The notes beneath the pieces were generated by a model. The model made no database searches and had not been told where the DNA came from. It worked only from the letters and a program-made list of their open reading frames with translations. Shown in pieces: positions 59,246-64,000 of a stretch of DNA of 64,000 bases. Source of the stretch: Micromonospora mirobrigensis (GTDB lineage: Bacteria > Actinomycetota > Actinomycetes > Mycobacteriales > Micromonosporaceae); assembly GCF_900091555.1 (NCBI RefSeq), contig NZ_FMCX01000002.1, positions 124,001 to 188,000 of the forward strand, read 5' to 3'. Within the stretch, counting starts at the first letter, position 1. Every line of letters begins with the position of its first letter. Made by a program: the position numbers and the translations under genes.

Positions 59246-60343
59246 TCAGCCGCGCGTCAGGTCCAGTCGAAGCCAGTCGGCCAGCGCCGCGATCTCGGTG
59301 TCGACGGCGTCGGCCTCCTCCGCCGTGAACGGCTCGTCCTGGTGCACCGCGTCCACCCGCAGCACGCCCGCCCGACGATCGGCGGTGGCGTCGAGCTTGC
59401 CGACCAGGCGGTCGCCGTGCAGGAGCGGCAACGCGTAGTAGCCCCACCGCCTCTTGCCGGCCGGCTTGTACATCTCCAGCCCGTACTCGAAGCCGAAGAG
59501 CTCCAGGGTGCGTCGGCGGTCGTGGACCAGCCGGTCGAACGGTGACAGCAGGGCGGCACGACCGGTGAAGGGCTGCCCGAGCCGCGCCGGGTCGACCCGC
59601 CACCGCCCCTTGACGCCCGCCACCTCCGCCGGCTCACCGGCCTCGCCGACGTCGTACGGCTCGATCGGGACCTTGGTCGTGCGGGCGCGGGCGATCCCCA
59701 GGGCGCGCAGTCGGCGCTCGTCGCGGCGGCGCAGCGCGTCGGCCAGCGGCACCACCGGATCGTCGGGGTAGACCCGTTCGGCGAGGTCCCACAGCCGGTC
59801 GCGGCCCGACCGGCCGGCGACGGCGACCTCTCCGCGCGCGGACATCACCTCCAGCAGCCGGATGACGTTCTGGTCGTTGGTCCAGCCGGTCGACTTCCAG
59901 GGCACGACGCAGGTGTCCGGGAGCCGGCGCGAGGGCAGCGGCCCCTCGGCGGTCAGCCGGGCGAGGATGTCCCGGCGGCACGCGTCGTTGGCCCGCACCC
60001 ACTCCCGCTGCCGGGCCTGCCAGCCGACCGCCGGTCCGTCCCGCCGCTCGGTCATCTCGGCCCGGTACAGCGCCAGGTCCTCGGCCGGCCGGATAGTCGC
60101 CGCCAGCTCGATCAGCGCCCGGCCGCCCAGCGCCGCGACCAGGTCGGCCGCCGCGTACGCCGGGCCGAGGCGGCTCCACGCCACCAGGTCGGCCGTCGGT
60201 GCGACCGCCGCCGTCGGGTCGATCTGCAGCAGGGTCAGGTGCCGCACCGTCTCGACCAGCCCCGCCGGGCGCGCCGCGTCCAGCAGCTGCGCGCGGACGG
60301 CGATGCGACGCGCGTCTGCGAGCGAGAGCTGGTGGACGGTCAT
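59246..60343 (-). CDS. Winged-helix protein of the YcaQ/AlkX (HTH_42) DNA glycosylase family
   Basis: The product is 365 aa. It opens MTVHQLSLADARRIAVRAQL, the typical start of HTH_42 proteins, and has LTLLQIDPTAAVAPTADLVA with the QxD motif that is catalytic in the YcaQ/AlkX glycosylases. Later blocks SRLGPAYAAADLVAALGGRA, WKSTGWTNDQNVIRLLEVMS and LLSPFDRLVHDRRRTLELFG with GFEYGLEMYKPAGKRRWGYY agree with this family. Members such as E. coli YcaQ unhook DNA interstrand crosslinks, and Streptomyces relatives protect against their own DNA-crosslinking products. A DNA-repair or self-resistance role is therefore plausible, though not shown. Confidence 0.88.
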   Translation of the reverse strand: MTVHQLSLADARRIAVRAQLLDAARPAGLVETVRHLTLLQIDPTAAVAPTADLVAWSRLGPAYAAADLVAALGGRALIELAATIRPAEDLALYRAEMTERRDGPAVGWQARQREWVRANDACRRDILARLTAEGPLPSRRLPDTCVVPWKSTGWTNDQNVIRLLEVMSARGEVAVAGRSGRDRLWDLAERVYPDDPVVPLADALRRRDERRLRALGIARARTTKVPIEPYDVGEAGEPAEVAGVKGRWRVDPARLGQPFTGRAALLSPFDRLVHDRRRTLELFGFEYGLEMYKPAGKRRWGYYALPLLHGDRLVGKLDATADRRAGVLRVDAVHQDEPFTAEEADAVDTEIAALADWLRLDLTRG

Positions 60344-60538
60344 CCCCGGAGGCTAGCCGGACGGTGACGCCGAGGCTGCCCGGTGGGAGCCGCCGAAATC
60401 GGTTGCCGGGCACGACCCGGACCGACAGGGTGTACGCCATGACGTTCTGACGGCCCGCCTCCGGTCCTCCCGCACGCCACGGCGCCCATCGGTGCCGTGC
60501 CGCCGTCCGTCCATCCTCTCCGCGAGAAGTGAGCCTTC

Positions 60539-61696
60539 TTGTCCGCGTACCCCACGCTGCCCGGATCCGCCGCCAGTGTCACCGTGTTCGCCTCCCCCAC
60601 CAGCTGGATCGAGTCCGCCGCGCTCGACCAGTGCCGACAGGTGGCCGCCCTGCCCGGCATGGTCCACGTCGCCGGCATGCCGGACCTGCACCCCGGTAAG
60701 GGCGCCCCGATCGGCGCCGCGATGACCTCGACCGTGCTCTACCCGCTGCTGGTCGGCTCCGACATCGGCTGCGGGATCGCCGTGTTCCCGATCCGGCTCA
60801 AGCGGGCCGTACCGGAGCGGCTCGCCGCCCGCTTCCCCGACCTGGACCGGGCCCTGGACCCGGAGCGGGACGCCGACGACCCGGCCTGGGCCGTCGTCGA
60901 GGGCGACGTGCCGGCCGGCCACCTCGACGGGCTGGGTACGGTCGGCCGCGGCAACCACTTCGTCGAGCTGGCCCGGATCGGGACGGTCCTCGACCCGTCG
61001 CACGCGCGGCGGCTCGGCCTCGACGCAGGCGACCTGGTGCTCGTCGTCCACAGTGGCTCGCGCGGCCTCGGCGAGCGGATCCTGCGGGAGCACACCGAGG
61101 TCCACGGCGCGGGCCCCGCGCCCGATCCGGCGGCCTACCTGGCCCGGCACGACGCGGCCGTGCGGTGGGGTGCGCTGAACCGGCGGGTGCTGGCCGCCCG
61201 GGTGGCGTACGCCCTCGGGGTGCAGCCCTCCGCCCCGGTCGTCGACCAGTGCCACAACCTGGTCGAGGTGCGCGACGGGCACTACCTGCACCGCAAGGGC
61301 GCCGCCCCGGGCGACGGCCGGGACGTGCTGGTCGCCGGCACCCGCGGCACACCGTCCTACCTGGTCGCCGCGCACGCCGGACCGCAGGCGAACCACTCGG
61401 TGGCGCACGGCGCCGGCCGCAAGATGTCCCGCGCCGACGCCCTGCGCCGGGGGCGGGCCAAGCACACCGTCGAGGAGCTGCGCCGCACCGCGCTCGGGTC
61501 GGTGGTGGTGTGCGGCGAGCGGCAGCTGCTGTTCGAGGAGGCGCCGACGGCGTACAAGCGGATCGAGCAGGTGATCGGTGACCTGGTCGACCACGGCCTG
61601 GCCACCCCGGTGGCCACCACCGTCCCGCTGGTCACCTACAAGACACCCGACGCCGGCACCGGGTCGCGGCCGGACCGGCGGCGGGGGCGGCGATGA
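60539..61696 (+). CDS. rtcB: RtcB-family RNA ligase (PrfH-associated type)
   Basis: The product is 385 aa starting at a TTG (60539; GAGAAG upstream, weak). It has the RtcB metal and catalytic motifs: HVAGMPDLHPGKGAPIGAA, VGSDIGCGIAVFP (metal Cys), VGRGNHFVELARIG (GNH), VVHSGSRGLGERI, DQCHNLVEVRDGHYLHRKGA and NHSVAHGAGRKMSRADALRR (guanylylated His in HGAGR). The enzyme joins RNA 3'-phosphate or cyclic phosphate to 5'-OH ends with GTP and Mn2+. It is shorter than stand-alone RtcB and overlaps prfH by 4 bp, which is the RtcB2-PrfH arrangement implicated in repairing ribosomes cut in 16S rRNA. Confidence 0.93.
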   Translation: MSAYPTLPGSAASVTVFASPTSWIESAALDQCRQVAALPGMVHVAGMPDLHPGKGAPIGAAMTSTVLYPLLVGSDIGCGIAVFPIRLKRAVPERLAARFPDLDRALDPERDADDPAWAVVEGDVPAGHLDGLGTVGRGNHFVELARIGTVLDPSHARRLGLDAGDLVLVVHSGSRGLGERILREHTEVHGAGPAPDPAAYLARHDAAVRWGALNRRVLAARVAYALGVQPSAPVVDQCHNLVEVRDGHYLHRKGAAPGDGRDVLVAGTRGTPSYLVAAHAGPQANHSVAHGAGRKMSRADALRRGRAKHTVEELRRTALGSVVVCGERQLLFEEAPTAYKRIEQVIGDLVDHGLATPVATTVPLVTYKTPDAGTGSRPDRRRGRR

Positions 61697-62301
61697 GCGT
61701 CCACCTGCTGCTGTCGGCCGGGCGTGGTCCGCAGGAGTGCGCCTGGGCGCTGGCCCGGCTGCTGCGCCGGCTGGAGGCCGACGCCGCCCGGCACACCCTG
61801 ACCGTCCACCGGTTGGAGACCGTTGCCGGGGAGCGGCCCGGCACCCACCGCTCGGTCCGGTTGCGGATCTCCGGCGCCGACGCCGAGGCGTTCGCCGCCG
61901 GCTGGACCGGCACCCTGTGCTGGCAGGCGCCCAGCCCCTACCGTGCCGGCGTGGGCCGGAAGAACTGGTACGTGCTGGCCCGACCGTACGAGCCGGGCGG
62001 GCCGGCGACACCGTTCTCCGAGGCGGACGTCGAGGTGGTGCCCTGCCGCACCGGCGGGCCCGGCGGGCAGCACCGCAACAAGGCCAGCACGGCGGTCCGC
62101 GCCACCCACCGCCCGTCGGGTCTCGTCGTCGTGGTCGACACCGAACGCCAGTTCACCCTGAACCGGCGCCTGGCGGTGCGGCGGCTGCGGGAGCGGCTGG
62201 CCCACGGCGACGAGGCGGCCCGGGCGGCGCTCGACGCGGCGCGCTGGCAGGTCCACGACGACCTGGTACGCGGCGATCCGGTTCGCGTCGAGCGTCCCTG
62301 A
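61693..62301 (+). CDS. prfH: Peptide chain release factor homologue PrfH
   Basis: The product is 202 aa, the usual length of PrfH. It has the release-factor catalytic core EVVPCRTGGPGGQHRNKAST followed by AVRATHRPSGLVVVVDTERQ, with the GGQ tripeptide that reaches the peptidyl-transferase centre. The first domain (MSVHLLLSAGRGPQECAWAL) is the short PrfH-type domain that replaces the stop-codon recognition parts of RF1 and RF2. PrfH frees nascent chains from ribosomes whose decoding centre has been cut, after which the co-encoded RtcB reseals the RNA. ATGA overlap with rtcB confirms the operon. Confidence 0.94.
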   Translation: MSVHLLLSAGRGPQECAWALARLLRRLEADAARHTLTVHRLETVAGERPGTHRSVRLRISGADAEAFAAGWTGTLCWQAPSPYRAGVGRKNWYVLARPYEPGGPATPFSEADVEVVPCRTGGPGGQHRNKASTAVRATHRPSGLVVVVDTERQFTLNRRLAVRRLRERLAHGDEAARAALDAARWQVHDDLVRGDPVRVERP

Positions 62302-62554
62302 CCGGCCCGCCGCCACGCCTCCGGTCCGGGGCGCCGCCCGCCGATGGCCAGGACGACGGTCGCGGTGGCGAGGGGCCGGAGTCTCGTGTGGTCTCCCGAG
62401 ATCGACGCACGTGCACCTCCTGCCTACTCACCCGGCCGGGGCGGGGCAACCTCAACGGGCCCCCTTCCCTACGGTGCGCGGGGCGACTACGGTCGCTCTC
62501 AGCTGCTCACACGTCCTCTCCGGTCACCGCACCGGCCCGGCGAAGGGAGCCATC
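62302..62554. other. Gap between prfH and the hydrolase gene
   Basis: 253 bp with no supported gene. Contains CAACGGGCCCCCTTCCCT near 62452-62470, a decayed-looking relative of the GGGGCCC(C)TTCC element seen at 40151-40204. The promoter of the hydrolase/P450 operon presumably lies within, near CCCTACGGTGCG and GGGCGACTACGGTCGC. Confidence 0.4.
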
Positions 62555-63310
62555 ATGACGATCGGTCACGTCGGTGTCGGTCACGGGCCACGCCGGGTAC
62601 TGGCCCTGCACGGCTGGTTCGGCTCGGCGCGCGGCTGGGGCTGGCTGCCCGAGCTGATCGACGGCGAGCGTTTCACCTGGGCTTTCCTCGACTACCGGGG
62701 CTACGGCGAGCGGATGGCCGTGGCCGGCGAGCACAGCATCGCCGAGATCTCCGCGGACGCGTTGGCGTTGGCCGACTCCCTCGGCTGGGAGACGTTCTCG
62801 GTGGTCGGGCACTCGATGGGTGGCAGCGCCGCCCAGCGGGTGCTCGCCGACGCCCCCGACCGGGTGGAACGCCTGGTCGGCATCAGCCCGGTCCCGGCCG
62901 GCGGGGTCCCCTTCGACCTGCGGAGCTGGGCGCTCTTCGACGGCGCGGCGGGCAACCCGGACAACCGGCGGGCGATCATCGACCTGACCACCGGCAACCG
63001 GCTCGCCGGGCACTGGCTGGACGCGATGGTCCGCTTCTCCCTCGACCAGTCCACCCCGGAGGCGTTCGGCGCGTACCTCACCGCCTGGGCGCGGACCGAC
63101 TTCACCGACGAGGTGAAGGGCAACCCGGTGCCGGCGCTCGCCGTCGTCGGCGCGCACGACCCGGCGTTGGGCGCGGACACCATCCGGGAGACGTGGATGC
63201 GGCACTATCCCAACGCCGACCTGGAGGTGCTCGCGGAGGCCGGGCACTACGCGATGTACGAGACGCCGGTCCGGCTGGTCACGGTGGTCGAGGAGTTCCT
63301 CGGCCGGTGA
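62555..63310 (+). CDS. Alpha/beta hydrolase coupled to P450
   Basis: The product is 251 aa from the ATG at 62555, with GAAGGGAG upstream. It is a compact alpha/beta hydrolase: VLALHGWFGSARGW (oxyanion region), FLDYRGYGERM, FSVVGHSMGGSAAQRV (nucleophile Ser in GHSMGG), ALAVVGAHDPALGA (Asp) and EVLAEAGHYAMYETP (His). The triad is complete. Substrate unknown; esters or lactones of secondary metabolites are usual for such members. The stop overlaps the GTG of the cytochrome P450 gene by 4 bp, so both enzymes are likely to act on the same compound. Confidence 0.93.
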   Translation: MTIGHVGVGHGPRRVLALHGWFGSARGWGWLPELIDGERFTWAFLDYRGYGERMAVAGEHSIAEISADALALADSLGWETFSVVGHSMGGSAAQRVLADAPDRVERLVGISPVPAGGVPFDLRSWALFDGAAGNPDNRRAIIDLTTGNRLAGHWLDAMVRFSLDQSTPEAFGAYLTAWARTDFTDEVKGNPVPALAVVGAHDPALGADTIRETWMRHYPNADLEVLAEAGHYAMYETPVRLVTVVEEFLGR

Positions 63311-64000
63311 CCGTCGACCCGACGCCGCTGGTCGACCCGCGCACCTACCTGCACGGCGTCCCGTACGACCTGCTCGCCGCGCTGCGGGCGGCCGGGCCGG
63401 TGGCGTGGGTGGACGAGCCGCCGCTGCTGGGGCTGCCCGGCGGCCCCGGCTTCTGGCTGGTGCTGCGGCACGCCGAGGTGGCCGGGGTGCTCAAGCAGCC
63501 GCAGGTCTTCTCCTCCCGGCTGGGCGCCACCCAGGTCCGCGACCCGGCCACGCCGGACGACCTGGCCTACGTGCGCCGGATGATGCTCAACATGGACCTG
63601 CCGGAGCACGGCCGGCTGCGTCGCCCGGTGGCCCGGGCGTTCACCCCGCGCGCGGTCGCCGCGCTGGAGGCGTCGATCCGCGCGAACGCGGTGACGCTGG
63701 TCGAGCGGGTGCTCGGCGACGCGGACGAGGGCACGTTCGACTTCGCCCGGGACCTCGCCGCCGACCTGCCGCTGCTGACCCTCGCCGACGTGCTCGGGGT
63801 GCCGGAGCCGGACCGCTGGCTGCTCTACGACTGGTCGAACCGGGTGATCGGCTTCCAGGACCCCGAGTACGCCGGGTCGGCGGCGTTCGACCCGGACGCC
63901 GGCACCGCCCTGGCACGCCAGGCGCTGCGGCACCGGCCGGCCCCGGACGCCGACGGGCGGATGCCGGACCCGCGTACCCGGGCCGGGATGGCCGATCTCT
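63307..64000 (+). CDS. Cytochrome P450 (partial, continues past window)
   Basis: The gene starts at the GTG at 63307 and runs off the right edge with at least 231 codons; the heme-binding cysteine lies outside. Visible P450 parts are the N-terminal sheet region (LHGVPYDLLAALRAAGPVAW, PGFWLVLRHAEVAGVLKQPQ), helix-C motif MMLNMDLPEHGRLRRPVARA (DxPxHxRLR) and LLTLADVLGVPEPDRWLLYDW. It is soluble, as for bacterial CYPs. Overlap with the hydrolase gene (GTGA) points to a two-enzyme pathway, possibly the edge of a tailoring or catabolic cluster. Confidence 0.93.
   Translation, partial: MTVDPTPLVDPRTYLHGVPYDLLAALRAAGPVAWVDEPPLLGLPGGPGFWLVLRHAEVAGVLKQPQVFSSRLGATQVRDPATPDDLAYVRRMMLNMDLPEHGRLRRPVARAFTPRAVAALEASIRANAVTLVERVLGDADEGTFDFARDLAADLPLLTLADVLGVPEPDRWLLYDWSNRVIGFQDPEYAGSAAFDPDAGTALARQALRHRPAPDADGRMPDPRTRAGMADL

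Overview
The window is high-GC actinobacterial chromosome, most likely a Micromonospora-type actinomycete. I infer this from the codon bias, the many GTG starts, the rpf-type cell-wall gene under a c-di-AMP riboswitch, the SARP and PucR regulators, the abundance of secreted hydrolases, and a GTTAAGAAGGGGCCC-type intergenic hairpin that I associate with Micromonospora (recollection, not a database result). I see no integrase, transposase, phage structural gene or CRISPR array.

Layout. 1-1.1 kb: a partial DUF899 gene and a VOC protein. 1.2-10.7 kb: a minus-strand secreted redox/sugar block. It encodes a cupredoxin + six-repeat + DUF1080 protein, a Tat-exported TIM-barrel sugar isomerase-like protein, a two-domain laccase and a giant ThuA/F5-8C/sugar-dehydrogenase/PKD/DUF1080 protein. 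11.2-21.2 kb: an acetyltransferase, two small lipoproteins (one TlpA-like), and a run of secreted peptidases (M6-type, Xaa-Pro dipeptidyl-peptidase, M14 carboxypeptidase) around a PucR regulator. 21.2-23.1 kb: a voltage-gated cation channel with an EF-hand-like tail, then a promoter + small ORF + terminator, then four clustered tRNA or tRNA-like genes, two of them non-canonical. 23.1-30.7 kb: a methyltransferase, a TPR protein, a divergent TetR/DUF1772 pair with palindromic operators, a secreted GDPD, a nucleotidyltransferase, a membrane protein, an L,D-transpeptidase, and an Rpf-like protein controlled by a c-di-AMP riboswitch and a CRP-type site.

31.1-32.8 kb: a TIR-domain gene next to a protein-kinase-fold gene. 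33.2-40.1 kb: htpG, a subtilase, smpB, a PrsW-type protease and a GH16 glucanase with a LacI-type operator. 40.2-44.7 kb: a scar of two decayed genes, then a translationally coupled pair made of a small helical protein and a 1225-aa STAND NTPase that share an ARIYQxGRD motif. This is the best candidate here for an undescribed sensing or defence module. 44.6-50.8 kb: a membrane protein, an MFS transporter, an AMIN-like secreted protein and a response regulator/histidine kinase/GerMN lipoprotein operon. 50.8-55.8 kb: small ORFs and a broken gene, a hemerythrin protein and an AfsR-type regulator. 56-59.1 kb: a secreted 1040-aa protein laid out like an alpha-helical pore former. 59.2-64 kb: a YcaQ-like winged-helix protein, an RtcB-PrfH RNA/ribosome-repair pair, and an alpha/beta hydrolase coupled to a cytochrome P450 that runs off the window.

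How it fits together. Most of the window serves extracellular polymer use and cell-surface remodelling: sugar oxidation with copper proteins, peptidases, glucanase, Rpf and L,D-transpeptidase. Set among these are stress and conflict genes (TIR/kinase, STAND pair, RtcB-PrfH, smpB, htpG). Starts were chosen by Shine-Dalgarno match, signal-peptide position and coding overlap. All functions come from reading the sequence by eye, without database searches.
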